Of a stretch of 64,000 nucleotides of DNA, positions 46,080 to 59,402 are shown piece by piece. The DNA is taken from assembly GCA_963682055.1 (NCBI GenBank), contig OY821746.1:24556481-24620480 (forward strand), written 5' to 3'. Each line of letters opens with the position of its first letter. Within the stretch, counting starts at the first letter, position 1. Source of the DNA: Primula veris. Lineage: Eukaryota > Streptophyta > Magnoliopsida > Ericales > Primulaceae. The notes under the pieces are model-generated. The model did no database searches, was not told where the DNA came from, and was given only the letters and a program-made list of their open reading frames with translations. Made by a program: the position numbers and the translations under genes.

Positions 46080-46242
46080 ATTTCCCCGCTAGCCGCTCTA
46101 TATATATACATAAATACGTATCTCCACAAATAAACCCAATCAGTTATGTCTCTATCTATCTATATCTATATATATTCATATACTGTATATTTATTTCCGG
46201 TGGATATTCAAGGTCGTGTCAAGAAGATCCATCTCCGGAAGG
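46080..46242 (+). promoter_or_regulatory. Possible promoter and untranslated first exon at the head of the tandem array
   Basis: CTCTATATATATACATAAAT at about 46095 could be a TATA region; about 100 bases on, CCATCTCCGGAAG|GTTAGC is a plausible splice donor followed by T-rich, intron-like sequence. No ATG-initiated coding frame. Weak evidence. Confidence 0.3.
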
Positions 46243-46289
46243 TTAGCTACTCGCCTAATTAATAATAAATACCGAATCAATTGAATGCC

Positions 46290-46785
46290 TATTTGTATTG
46301 GTTTTATATTCTAGGGCTTGTATAGATTGATTGATTCGATTTTAATCTTTTGGTGACTTTTTTATGTGAATTAAATTAGATCTATTTTACTGAAAACCCT
46401 AATTACTTGTTACCGATTGTTTCTGGGTATTTAATTAAATTCGACATTTTTCAGTGAAGTACTTAGATCTTGTTTTTGGAAGTTTGATTATGGTTACTTA
46501 ATTGATTCTAGGTTTATTGGCTATAACTTTGATTAATTTTGATCTGTTTAATGTTGATTTGTATTGGTTTTATATTCTAGGGCTTGTATAGATTGATTGA
46601 GTCGATTTCGATCTTGATTATGGTTTTGTGTGCAGTAAATTAGGTCCGTTTTACTGAAAACCCTAATTACTTGTTACTGATTGTTTTTGGGTATTTAATT
46701 GCAACTTTAATTTATTTCGACCTTTTTCAGTGAAGCACGTAGATCTTGTTTTTGAAAGTTTGATTATACTGTTTTCTGGTAAGTA
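46290..46785. repeat. Tandem duplication of about 280 bp in intron-like DNA
   Basis: TTGTATTGGTTTTATATTCT begins blocks at about 46291 and 46559, each followed by AGGGCTTGTATAGATTGATTGA, CTGAAAACCCTAATTACTTG and TTTTTCAGTGAAG in the same order, with scattered substitutions. Confidence 0.85.
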
Positions 46786-48376
46786 AGATCTGGTTTTTGC
46801 CTTGTTATTTTTTACGGATTGATTTTGGTTAATCTGCTTGCTATTTAAATATTAATTTCGATCTGGGTATTGTCTATGAAATTATTGGATCTAGTATGAA
46901 AACCCTAACTAGTTTATACAAGATTGATTTCCGGTATTAAGTTGGGGTGACTTGAATTTATTTTAATTTGGTTACTGTTTTATGTGAAGTAAATTCGGTC
47001 TAAATTTGGAAATCCTAATTAGAAAAACAGGCTGATTTTGTCTGTTTATTAATAATATATAGAATTTGGGTCCATCTATTGTAGGTTGAGTTAATCTCGA
47101 CATGCTTACCGTTTTCTTTGAATTATTTAGATTTACTTTTTTTTAAAGATTCTAATTTCGTCTCTCCAGATTGATTTGGGTCTTTAATTGCAACTCCCCT
47201 GTCGATATTTATTTTAGATCTTTATGTTAGTTATATTAGTATATTAACATATCACAGCCTGCGCCTATTCATATTCCCGAGGACTCTAGGAATTTTAATG
47301 ATTTGGTTTTGTTTTCATTTAGTTTACCCCATGATATATTGCTGAGTTTTTACCCTATGATATATTGCTGAGTTTGTAATGAAATAATTAGATCAATGTT
47401 CTCAAATCCTTAAAAAACTTTCTGAGTAGCGGTAAATTACAAATATCTGAATTTATTTTTACTATAATCTAACCTTTTAGAAAGATGCAAGCTTTCTGGT
47501 TTATTAAGATCTTGTGCCTCAAATTTGAAGAAGCAATTGCTGTATTATGTTGTTTGAAGAGTCTAACTGTTGTATTGATTGTGTGCTTTTTTCCTTGCAT
47601 ATACAATTATATTTGGTAAAATGAATAGAAACTATCATAAACGCTAAACAACATCCATACTTCTTTCCTTTTTTATTCTGCACTGTTGGACTCTGGCTGT
47701 ATGACTTGTGATTTGGTTTATTATTTGTTCATTATCTAGTAGTTTTTATTGTGAATTTTTTAAATTGTCTTTTGGCCCTGTTAGGGATTTAGTTTAATAG
47801 TACGTGTATTTCCGTTTTGTAATTGTGGAATGATTGATTGCAAGTATATCAGTTAATCCTAGTGGTTGGTATCATGTTTTCTTTTGAATCTAAAAGAACA
47901 ATTACCATTGTACCTGTTTAATTTATGGAATAGATGCAATAGATTGGTATAGATAAACAAAACAAAACAAACTGTGTTAATCGTAAAGGATGCTTTTCCA
48001 CACATTGACTATTGATCCTTCATCTGTAAACTTATGTGCTGTATCGGCAATCAATGGCTTTTATCCCTTTTTGCTTAGTTTGGTCAAATTTTTAGTGATT
48101 GTTTTACAAGCCTTGTATTTTTAAACTTCTATATAATGAAATGCAGCGATTTATATTTTTTGTAAGGGGTAGACGTGTTCCAAAAAAGTCTGTGGAGGAC
48201 GAAACAAGCCGATAAGCATGTTCATATCTCTATGTACCGATGCTTTAAACAAAATTCTAGTTATTTTCTGTAGTTTGTACAAGGGCAAAGCCAATACAAA
48301 AAGGCTTGCACTTTTTTTTTTTTGAGTTTATCACTTATGTGTGTTTCCTTAATTCTTTTTCGAGGTCCACAAGAGA

Positions 48377-48550
48377 ATGCTCCCCATGAATTGGTCTAGC
48401 ATACCCAAGGCGCTGAGGCTGGAGGAATTTAGTAGGATGGCAAGAAACATACAAATCGAATTCTTCACGCAATTTGTGCTACGTTGTTTGAGTTTAATAG
48501 CAATCATACGTGTGCTGATTGTTATGAGTATCCTTCTTATTTTGATTTGA
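48377..48550 (+). CDS. Short ORF with C-terminal hydrophobic helix (array unit A copy)
   Basis: 57 codons, MLPMNWSSIPKALRLEEFSR at the start, ending in a 25-residue hydrophobic segment rich in Ile, Leu and Val with single Arg residues, right before the stop. This is the layout of a tail-anchored protein. The frame is also open upstream to 48356 and a possible acceptor (TTCGAG) lies there, so it may be a last exon. The duplicate at 56602-56766 is open with the same stop position. I do not recognise a family; no ribosome-context or promoter evidence. May be non-coding. Confidence 0.3.
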   Translation: MLPMNWSSIPKALRLEEFSRMARNIQIEFFTQFVLRCLSLIAIIRVLIVMSILLILI

Positions 48551-49858
48551 TTTAAGATTGGTAAGTTATAGCGAATAAGGATTATTACCTAACCTCGTAA
48601 ACATAACGTCTGTTGGTAATCGTTTTGATGGTTAAGAAAAGTAAAAACTTCCTGACAATTTAGTTTTCCTTATTTCGTCGTTTTTGTCATACTTTCCCCC
48701 CCTCAATTTTCGTCTGATAGTTTTCATCGTTTAGCATTTTGGATTCTTTTTCCCTTGTCAAATCTTCTTTTTCCATTGAGTTTTTATGTTACTCCTTTAA
48801 CCATTTTTATTACTACTCTAACTTTGATGGGATGAGAACAAATGAAAACTACATTTGAAGCAATTAACTAGAAAGTGGCATTAATGAAGAAAGTCTGAGT
48901 TCATGAACTTAGAAGCTCAAAATGAGTGATTGTTATCTTCTATGTGCATTTTGAATATTACATAAAAAATGGATAGAACCAGATTCTTTAGGTACTTGTT
49001 TCTTTCATCTCCGTCAGAACCTCTATATCTTGAAGGAAACCCTTACCTTTCTAATAACTCTTTCATTCGAATGATTTGTGACACACGTAAAATACCTACT
49101 CTGGTTTGTGATTTTATTTTTGTTTCTCTTTCAATAGGTGTGACAAGATAATTTTTCTTTAATTGAGTTCGCTACATCGGTGAGTGCTTTATTTATAGCT
49201 TTAATGCCAAGCTTTTGCATATGAAAACATGCAACTCATACTTCAATTTTATTTAGATTTTTGCTTGTAAGGAGGACAACATGGCTGGATTCGGTAGTAG
49301 ATCAGCAGATAACCAATACTTTTTGTGATAGTCATGTAGAGGTACAATTTATTTGGCAATTCGTTCTTCCTTAATTGTTTTGTAGAATTGGTTTTATATA
49401 TTGGACTTAAATTTACACCGGGAACCAGTCTGCCTTGCCGAACAACGTTGCTTCAGACTCACAAAACTGTATTGTAAGGCATAATTTTGTTCCCCATTAC
49501 CCTTGGCTCAGAAAGTTGAAATCTTAATGGCTTATCTGTTGTCACATACTTCTTAAAATGCCCATATACTTTAGCATGAGGAAACTATGCTCGTGATGGT
49601 TTGATACATGTTAATATTGGACAATTATTTCCTTTGTATGGCACTTTCCATGTAAATCCTGATAAACAAGCACATAGGGTTTTCTGTTGTTGGATTTGAG
49701 AATTAATTAGGTTTGGCTATGTGTTTGTAGCTCTTTGGTGCTTTTCCTGTTTTTGCTCTTTTGATATGACTTGGTCAGAGTGACATAGGGCAAAAAGTTT
49801 AGTAAATGACTTCCAGTCTTATCTGAAATATACATGACATCATTTTACATTTTCATGC

Positions 49859-50490
49859 ACGTGTGGTATTATGTTAGTTTAATCTCTTGAAGTATTATTA
49901 CTGTAAGAATATTGATGAGGCTAGTTAGTCATGAACTTTATTTCTAGTGAATTTTCTTGGATATTTAGACCTAACGAGTTAGGAATATATGATGGCCTCA
50001 TTGTTTTGTTATTTCTTGATTTTTCTTCTTCTGAGTGATTTCTTACTTGCAAGGTATATTAGTTTGGTGCACGTGTGGTATTATGGTAGTTTAAACTTTT
50101 TAAGTATTATTACTGTAAGAATGTTGATGAGGGGTTAGTCATGAACTTGATTTCTAGTGAATTTTCTTGGATATTTAGACCTAACGAGTTAGGAATATAT
50201 GGTGGCCTCATTGTTTTGTTGTTTCTTGATTTTTCTTCTTATGAGTGACTTTCTTATTTGTCAAGGTATTTTAGTTTGGGGCACGTGTGGTATTATTGCA
50301 GTTTTAAACTTTTTAAGTCTTATTACCGTAAGAATGTTGATGAGGTTAGTCATGAACTTGATTTCTAGTGAATTTTCTTGGATATTTAGTCCTAATGAGT
50401 TAGGAATATATCGTGGCCTCGTTGTTTTGTTGTTTCTTGATTTTTCTTCTCATTAGTGACTTCTTATTTGCAAGGTCTTTCAGTTTGGTG
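49859..50490. repeat. Three tandem copies of a 212-bp unit (unit A only)
   Basis: CACGTGTGGTATTAT begins units at about 49858, 50070 and 50282. Each has GTAAGAATRTTGATGAGG, TTGGATATTTAG and TTGTTTTGTTRTTTCTTGA. Unit B has a single copy at about 58024-58210. Confidence 0.9.
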
Positions 50491-51013
50491 CTTGTTGTTT
50501 ACCCAAGAACAACATTTAAAAAGTATATACACACACTCAAAGCTCCTACATCTTTATTCTTCACATAGTTGGCGCTAGTAAGTTGTTAATTTTATCTTAT
50601 ATCATTAAAACATTAGATTGCTGTTTCTGAATTGATTTAGTTTGCTAATCTAGAGCCATGTATAAATGGGAGAGATGGTAATAACGCAATACAAGTGGAT
50701 GAAATTTTGATTACTTTATTTTTTTAAGTTTGATTATTTCGACACATGAACTTTAAAATCTAGATGTTTAAACGCAATGCAAGTGCAGAAAACCCCTACA
50801 TTTCTAATAGCTCTTTTATATGAATGATTTGTGACACACATAAAAGACCTATTTATTTTTTTTCCCTTTCAATTGGAGTGACGAGAAATTTCTTTAAATG
50901 AGTTCGCTAGATTGGTGAGTGCTTTCTTTATAGTCTAATGCCAAGCTTTGCATATGAAAACATGCAACTTATAATTCTATTTTATTTAGACTCTTGTTTG
51001 TAATGAGGAAGGC

Positions 51014-51218
51014 ATGGCCGGATTCATCATCAGATCAGCACATTACCAATCCTTTTGTGATATTCATGCCAGAGGTACACTTTCTATCTTGTTTAATTGC
51101 TTTGTAGAATTGGTTTTATACACGTGGCTTAAATTTACACAGGGAAACATAATGAGGCTGCCAGGCGCCTTGCCGAACAACGTTGCTTCAGATTTGCAGA
51201 ACCGTACCGTCAGACAAG
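51014..51218 (+). pseudogene. Exon-like pair in array unit A (unrecognised protein fragment)
   Basis: 51014-51074 reads MAGFIIRSAHYQSFCDIHAR and ends AGAG|GTACAC; 51143-51218 follows an acceptor TTACACAG and ends CAAG|GTTTTT. Spliced, the frame stays open and reads NEAARRLAEQRCFRFAEPYR. Four other copies of the first segment (about 49281, 54921, 57301, 58760) carry stops or lack the second segment. Looks like exons of a decayed duplicated gene; family unknown. Confidence 0.35.
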
Positions 51219-51804
51219 GTTTTTTTTTGCCCATTACCCTTTTGCTCAGATAGTTGAAATCTTAATGGCATGTTACATACTTTTGAAATGCCCATACTTT
51301 AGCATGAGGAAACTACTCTAGTGATGGTTCTATACATGGCTTAGTTCAGAGTAACGTAGGGCAAAAAGTTCAGTAAATTAACTTCCATCTTCTCACTGAA
51401 ATAAATGATATTCTTTTTACATCTTCATGCATGTGTGGTATTAATCAAAGCTTAAATTCTTCATGCAGTGAACTTTCTGGGATATTTAGACGTTACACGA
51501 GTTGAATATACGGTGTCTTCATTGTTATGTTTTTATTTTGAAGGTATTTCAGTTGGTGCTTGTGGTTTACCCAAGAACAACATTTAAATAGTATATACAC
51601 TCAAAGCTTCCACATCTTTATTCTTTACATAGTTGGCACTATGTTATCTTATATCATTAAAACATTTAATTGCTGTGTGTGAATTGGTTTAGTTTGCTAA
51701 TTTAGAGCTATTATATCTTATATCATAGTGTGGTTGTTTGTTACTTTGTATCTCTTACAACTTATTTTTTACAGCTAGTTTATTTAATAAGGACATTGTT
51801 GCAG

Positions 51805-51830
51805 GATTGTAGCTGCAGCAACACTAAACG
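51805..51830 (+). other. 26-nt exon-like segment with strong splice borders (unit A)
   Basis: TTGTTGCAG|GATTGTAGCT...AAACG|GTAAAAG. The counterpart in unit B is 60103-60128 with both borders kept and two substitutions. One frame gives VAAATLN. Could be a micro-exon of an array transcript. Confidence 0.35.
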
Positions 51831-54800
51831 GTAAAAGATTTATATGCTCTTTATAATGTCCAATATTGATGTACCTTGTTGCATAAAGTATATTTTTCCT
51901 TGGGACGTATGGTAGTCTTCAATATTAATTACTTACTGTGTCTCATTAAGGTGAAATCTCAATTGGTGATTAACTGTTTGTCACGTGCCTAGGCTTTTAT
52001 AAAATCTATACTTTTGCATGATGTGCCTTTTTGTATGGTAATTTTTTGCATAAGGGTTGCCCCCCCCAATCGTAGGAGATATAAATTTAAGCATAATTTT
52101 TAATTGAGTGCTTTATTATGCTAGATTTGATAATTATATTGGTCAAATTGAGATCCAATTTTGCCCCTTTTTGCTTAGTTTGGTCAGATTTTTAGTGATT
52201 GTTTTACATGTCTTGTATTTTTAAAATTCTATATAATTAATTGCAGCAATATATATTTTTTGTAAGGGGTAGACGTGTTTCAAAAAAGTATGTGGAGGAC
52301 GAAACAAGCTGATAAGCATGTTCATATCTCTATCTACCGATGGTTTAAACAAATTTCTGGTTATTTCCTGCAGTTTGTCCAAGAAAAGCTTGCAAGAATC
52401 TGTACTACCGTCTACATTAAGTTGTATAATAGCTCGTGTATTCATATTTTTCTTATCTTTTCTGTTTCAGGATCTTCTGGCTAAAGGGAATGATACAATT
52501 TGATGTTGATCTAGAGGGAATCGAATGATACGACATGTGTTCTTGCAAGTTCAAACTATATCCTTTTAAAAATGATGCTTTAAACAGATTTTTAATTTTA
52601 TTTTGTAATTTTTACATGAAAACTTATACTCGGTAAGATTCTTTACAGTTTGTAGCTGGTAGTCCAAATGATCTTCATGTAGGCAAAGAACAAATAAGTG
52701 AAACAGTTGTTATCAGTTGATCACTTCTGTTGTTATCAGCTAAAGTTGCTCATTTATTGATGAATTTAGTACAGACGCCCTGGTCATTGCTCTTTATTGT
52801 CCCTTATAAGCAGAGATGACTGATGCATTATATTTTATTCTGAAACTTGTTTTTGTTTGATATCTGATAAGTTTGTGTTCTTGCTTCTTAGCTATGATGT
52901 TTTGATGCACTTGAAAAACAAGCTTTCAATTATTATATTTTAGCTGGTACATATACGGAGCTGATCAGGACTCGATAGTGTTTTTAGTTGTGGTATGTGT
53001 AGTTTTCTGTGTGATTCTTGATGTTCACTTAGAAAATTACTTTTTTAGATAACATTCTGTGTTAGTTTCGATGACATTTTGTTAGTAGAAAATAGAAGTG
53101 TTGGTGTTTTGCATTGGTGAAGCATAGGTAGGGCATTGCAAGATTCTGAACATTAGAAATTATTTGATTAGTTGCCCCTTTCTTTAATTCTCTTTGCATG
53201 TCAGTGAAAGTACAGTCTTGTTTGATTTGTTGCCCCTTTAGTTTCGTATTACGGGTACAAATTCATCTGCATGCTAGTCAAATTATCACGTTTTTCTCTT
53301 TTTATACTTGTGGACAGTTCCTTTTTTTATTTACTTATTATCAGTAACAGAATTGGTGATAGGCTGGCTGGGCTCTGATTATCCAGACGTGTGCTCTGCC
53401 TATTATTACTGTGTCTTATTTTAGGTAAGCCATTTGTTTCATCACTTCTTGTGTTTGTATGTCCTCAGTCTTTTCGCCTTGTCATCTAGTATAATCTCTT
53501 TTAGAATCAACTAAGAGAAGTGAATATATTTTTTCCAGTTATGAGGGGTAGGTCAACCATATGTGAGAACTTAATACTGGTTTTTTTACAGTTATAAGGA
53601 ATAGGCCAAATAGAGCCTAATAACCAACCTTTTTTAAAATGTATTTTCTTTGTTTATTTCATTTCATTATTTCCTTTAGAGATGTTTCTTGCTGAAATTT
53701 TTAACCTTTGATCACTTTTATTTTTGTTGTAAGCCGAAGATAATTGATTATCTTTGTATCAAAGCATATAAGAATGCTTTTATTATTAGTGCATACGTTT
53801 CCGTGCTTCTTTTCCGTATTTCATTCATATGTTTTTTCTCACGATGACTTTCTTCTCATTTCAATGTACGTTGTACCTGTACTAGGTGTGGATAATACTC
53901 ACGACCTTATTTAAGTTATTATTTATTAGTATCTTTCTTAGTAATGCACATCTTTTACGCAAATTGGTCTAATTAATATTTGTATTTTTTGGCTCATTTA
54001 GCATGCAAAGCCTATGCAAGACAGTTAGTAGGCACTTTAAAGCAATGGTCGGGTACTATTTATTGTGTTTTTGTTATGTGGAAAAAGATTGAGGGGTTGA
54101 TTTTAGCATTTGTAAGTTTCTGGTGGTAAATTATATAAGACATGGTTTTATTTCTTAAAATTGCCGTTTTTATTTTATGAGCTTAGTGTTTATTCCATAA
54201 AAGATTTTGAAACCTATCCGTATGCTTTGAAGGTGATCTATGAAATTGTTGTTAATATAGGGTTGAAGGTGATCGGAAAACTCGTTCCAATAAAGCGATA
54301 GGTAACTACTCCTATAAGTTTCTTCCTTTGTAAATTAGATTTTGATTTGGAAATACTAGTTAGTCTTTACAGATTGATTTTGGGGTTAATACATTATAAA
54401 TTGAAATATTTTTGATCTGTTTATCATCTTTTTGAAAATCCTAACCAGTTTTTACAGATTGAATTTCGGTCCATATATTGCAGCTTGAATTAATCTCGAT
54501 ATTCTTACCGTTTTCTGTGAAGTACTTACATCTAAGTTTTTATAAAGATTCTAATTCGTCTCTGCAGATTGATTTGGGCATTTAATTGCAACTCCCCTAT
54601 GACATGGCAAGTTATTTTAGTATATTAACATTTTGTGAGCCTGTGCGTATTCCTATACAGGGTTTTTATGTTAAGTTTTGGACTCTAGGAATTTTAATAA
54701 TTTGGTTTTCGTATAACAGTCTGATAGAGCTTTTTATTGCTTAGTTTCTATCCCAAGATTAATTTTTTAATGATTTAATTAGATCAGGGTTCTTAATTTC

Positions 54801-56601
54801 CCTATAAACTTTTCGCATATTGGCTATTGATCCTTCTAATGCCAAGCTTTGCATATGAATATGAAACATGCAACTCATACTTCTATGTTATTTAGACTTT
54901 TGTTCATAATGAGGAAGACATGGCCGGATTCGGCATTAGACCAGCAGATTAACCAATCCTTTTGCGATATTCATGCCAGGGGTACACTTTCTTTGGCGTT
55001 GTTTCTTGCTTAATTGCTTTGTAGTCTTGGTTTTTATATACGTTGCTTAAATTTACATAGGGAACCATAATGAGGCTGCCAGGCTACCTTGCCGAACAAC
55101 TTTGCTTCAGACTTGCAGAACTGTACTGTAATTGTAAGTCTGTAACACATAAGTTTTCTTTTGGCCCATTATTACCCTTTAAAAGAAAGCCGAAATCTTA
55201 ATTTAAAGGCTTGTCACATACTTTTTGAAATGCCCATACTTTAGCATGAGGAAACTACTCTCGTCGGTTCGATGTCAAAATTTAACGATGATTATCTTTG
55301 TATAGTATTTTCCATGTAAATTCATGATAAACAAACCACTCAGGGTTTTTTATTATTGGATTTGGGAATTGATTTGGTTTATCTGTGTTTGTAGCCCTTT
55401 GGTGCTTTTCTTCTTTCATCTCTTTTGGCATGGCTTGGTTCAGACATTCGAGTAATATAGGGCAAAAAGTCCAGTAAATTGACTTCCAATCTTCTCACTG
55501 AAATTAATGATATTATTTATACATTTTCATGCATGTGTGGTATTACCATAGTTTAAACTCTGTAAGTATTATAACTGAAAAAATGTTGATAAGGTTAGTC
55601 ACGAACTTGATTTGCAGCAACTTTCTTGAATATTTAGACGTTACACGAGTTGGGAATATATGGTGTCTTCATTTTAATCTCACGTATGTGTTGCTTTATG
55701 ATGTTTTTTTTTTCCTTTCTCCGACTGTTCCTATTTATGCCTAGTTTTGTTGATAACAAAGCCTTTAATTTTGTTTATAAACTAGCGCTATTCTTATTTC
55801 GTAGCTATATTTTTTTGAGACCTGTTTGTTCTGGTTTGATAGGATAGATTTCTGCTGACTTCCTTTTCGTTTATTCATATGTTATTCTTCTCGTTCGGGG
55901 TTTTATATTTCAGTTTAATCTAATCCATGAATCTTCCAAATAAAATAAGTTGGATATCTTAAGATGTGTCAGATTTAATATGGGTTTTAATTTGACATAC
56001 TTGTTCTATAAGTTGAGTTGAGCATTAATTTGTCATGTTCTTCGACTGTTCGTAGTTATGCAGAGATAACTAAAAGCCATTTAATCCTATCCAATATGTT
56101 TATAAAAATTATTGTATGAAATATCTAGTTCATGATTGAAGCATCATATTTTTTTATATTATTTGTTTGTAATTTACTTTGTTTGGGGCTAGTCTATTAG
56201 TTCATCAGTTGTAATAGACTAGCGTCTATTAGTTCATCAGTTGTACGGTTCATAATAGTATGTCCTTCTTAAACCCAGTAATGTGCAAGCGTTGTGCGGC
56301 AGGCACTGCTTTGCTCTTTTTATTATAACGCTATAATTGTGTATTTAACAGCGAGCTACTCTTATGAGCTTCCCTTTCATACCTTTTTGATTCAAAATCA
56401 TCAGGCTCCCGCCCAGTATAGCCTAACTCGAAACGTGAGATAAAAAGTAACATGATGAGTTGTTAATAATTAATCTGCGAATTTAGTTGACAAAAATATG
56501 TTACACAATAGGCTTGCACTGTTTTTTTGAGTTTACTCCTTGATTATCACTTACGTGTTTTTCCTTAATTCTTTTTCGAGGTCCACAAGAGAAAGCTCCC
56601 C

Positions 56602-56766
56602 ATGAACTGGTCTAGCATACCCAAGGCACCGAGGCAGGAGGAATTTAGTAGGATGCCAAGAAACATACAAATCGAATTCTTCACGCAATTTGTGCTACGT
56701 TGTTTGAGTTTAATAGCTGTCATACGTGTGCTGATTGTTGTGAGTATCCTCCTTATTTTAATTTGA
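56602..56766 (+). CDS. Short ORF with C-terminal hydrophobic helix (array unit B copy)
   Basis: 54 codons, MNWSSIPKAPRQEEFSR..., the duplicate of 48377-48550; the first Met of copy A is Lys here (AAG), so this copy starts nine bases later. By eye the two differ at about five replacement and five silent positions and share the stop. The hydrophobic end is kept. Function unknown. Confidence 0.3.
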   Translation: MNWSSIPKAPRQEEFSRMPRNIQIEFFTQFVLRCLSLIAVIRVLIVVSILLILI

Positions 56767-57455
56767 TTTAAGATTGGTAAGTTATAGCGAACAAGGATTA
56801 CTTAACCTCGTAAAAATAACGTCTGTTAGTAATCGTTTTGATGCTTAAGAAGTGTAAAACCTCCTGACAATTTTGCTTTCCTTATTTCCTCATTGATGTC
56901 ATACTTTCCCCCCTCATTTTTCGTCTGATAGTTTTCATCTTTCAGCCTTTTGGATTCTTTTTCCCTTGAGTTTTTCTGTTACTTCTCTAACCATTTCTAT
57001 TATAGAACTAGATCCTTTAGGTACTTGTTCTTTCATCTTCGTCACAATCTATATCTTGAAGGAACCCTACCTTTCTAATAACTCTTTCATTCGGATGATT
57101 TGTAACACACGTAAAAGACCTACTCTGGTTTGTGATTTCATTTTTGTTTCCCTTTCAATAGGAGTGACAAGAGATAGATTTTCTTTAATTGAGTTCGCTA
57201 TATCGGCGAGTGTTTGTCCTTTAATGCCAAGCTTTTGCATATGAAAACATGCGACTCATACTTCTATTTTATTTAGATTTTTGCTTGTAAGAAAGACAAC
57301 ATGGCTGGATTTGGTATCAGATCAGCATAGAACTAATCCTTTTTGTGATAGTCATGCAGAGGTACAATTTATTTGGCATTCGTTCTTCCTTAATTGTTTT
57401 GTAGAATTGGTTTTATATACGGGGCTGAAATTTACACAGGGAACCTTGCGGAACA

Positions 57456-57760
57456 ACGTTGCTTCAGACTCGCAAAACAGTACTGTAAGACATAATTTTG
57501 TTCCCCATTATCCTTAGGCTAAGAAAGTTGAAATCTTAATGGATTATATGTTGTCACATACTTCTTAAAATGCCCATATACTTTAGCATGAGGAAACTAT
57601 GCTCATGAACGTTGCTTCAGACTCGGAAAACTGTACTGTAAGACATAGTTTTGTTCCCCATTACCCTTAGGCTAAGAAAGTTGAAATCTTAATGGCTTAT
57701 TTGTTGTCACATACTTCTTATAATGCCCATATACTTTAGTATGAGGAAACTATGCTCATG
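57456..57760. repeat. 152-bp tandem duplication in unit B
   Basis: AACGTTGCTTCAGACTCG starts both copies (57456 and 57608); both run through AAGAAAGTTGAAATCTTAAT and GAGGAAACTATGCTCATGA. Unit A has one copy (about 49442-49593). Confidence 0.85.
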
Positions 57761-59402
57761 ATGGTTTGATACATGTTAATATTGCACAATTATTTCCTTT
57801 ATATGGTATTTTCCATGTAAATCCTGATAAACAAGCACACATAGGGTTTTCTGTTGTTGGATTTGAGAATTTATCTGGTTTAGTTATGTGTTTGTCGCTC
57901 TTTGGTGCTTTTCCTGTTTTTTCTCCTTTTTTAATATGACTTGGTCAGATTGACATAGGGCAAAAAGTTTAGTAAATTGACTTCCAATCTATCTGAAATA
58001 AATGACATCATTTTACATTTTCATGCACGTATGGTATTATGGTAGTTTAAACTTTTTAAGTTTTATTACTGTAAGAATGAGGTTAATCATGCACTTGATC
58101 TCTAGTGAATTTTCTTGGATATTTAGACCTAACGGGTTAGGAATATATGGTGGCCTGATTGTTTTGTTGTTTCTTGATTTTTCTTCTTATGAGTGACTTC
58201 TTGTTTGCAAGGTAATTTCAGTTTGGTGCTTGTATTTTACCCAAGAACAACATTTAAAAATTATATACACACACTCAAAGCTCCTACATCTTTATTCTTC
58301 AAATAATTGGCACTAGTAACATGTTAATTTTATCTTTTATCATTAAAACATTAGATTGTTGTGTCGGAATTGATTTAGTTTGGTAATTTAGAGCCAGGTA
58401 TAAATGGGAGAGATGGTAATAACGCAATACAAGTGGATGAAATTTTGATTACTTTATTTTTTTAAGTTTGATTATTTTGACACATGAACTTTAAATCTTG
58501 ATGTTTAAACGCAATGCAAGTGTAGGAAACCTTTACCTTTATAATAACTCTTTCATATGAATGATTTGTGACCCACGTAAAAGCCCTTCTCTGGTTTGTG
58601 ATTTCATTTTTGTTCCCCTTTCAATAGGACTGACAAGAGAAATTTCTTTAATTGAGTTTGCTAGATCGGTGAGTGCTTTCTTTATAGCCAAGCTTTGCAT
58701 ATGAAAACATGCAACTTATAAATCTAATTTATTTAGACTCTTGTTTGTAATGAGGAAGACATGGCCGGATTCGTCTTCAGATCAGCACATTACCAATCCT
58801 TTTGTGATATACATGTCATTATTGAACAGTTATTTCCTTTGTATGGTACTTTCCATGTAATTTCATGATAAACAACCACAGAGGGTTTTCTAATATTGGA
58901 GTTGGGAATTGATTTAGTTTTAGCTATGTGTTTGTAGCTTTTTGGTGCTTTTCCGCTTTCATTTCTTTTGACATGGCTTAGTTCAGAGTAACATAGGGTA
59001 AAAAGTTCAGTAAATTGACTTCCATGTGACATTATTTTTACGCCTTCATGCATATGTTAAAGATTAAACTCTTAAGTATGATAACTGAAAGAATGTTGAA
59101 AAGGTTAATAATGAACTTGATTTGCAGTGAACTTTCTTAGATATTTAGATGTTACACAAGTTGAATATATGGTGGCTTCATTGTTATGTTCTTATTTGCA
59201 AGGTATTTTAGTTGGTGCTTGTGGTTTACCCAAGAATAACATTTAAATAGTACACACACTCGAACCTTCCACAACTTTATTCTTTACATAGTTGGCACTA
59301 TGTTATCTTATATCATTAAAACATTTAATTGTTGTGTCTGAATTGGGTTAGTTTGCTAATTTAGCTATGGATAGAAATGGCTGAGATGGTAATAACCAAT
59401 GC

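Larger units (their letters stand above)
46985..54330. repeat. Tandem array unit A (about 7.3 kb)
   Basis: The order of marker blocks recurs in unit B: the TCTAATTTCGTCTCTCCAG block (47150 / 54550 / 62555), GAGGTCCACAAGAGAA (48362 / 56579), GATTGTAGCTGCAGCAAC (51805 / 60103), GGGGTAGACGTGTT (52266 / 60566), CAGACGCCCTGGTCATTGCT (52773 / 61045), GTGATCTATGAAATTGTTG (54232 / 62236). No long coding frame; several exon-like segments with GT/AG borders. Confidence 0.85.

Noticed and set aside
52221..52503. ORFs on both strands repeated at 60520-60796
   Set aside because: Repeated because the array is duplicated; both strands are open in the same place, substitutions do not favour either frame, and no protein family is recognised. 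Covered by the array entry.
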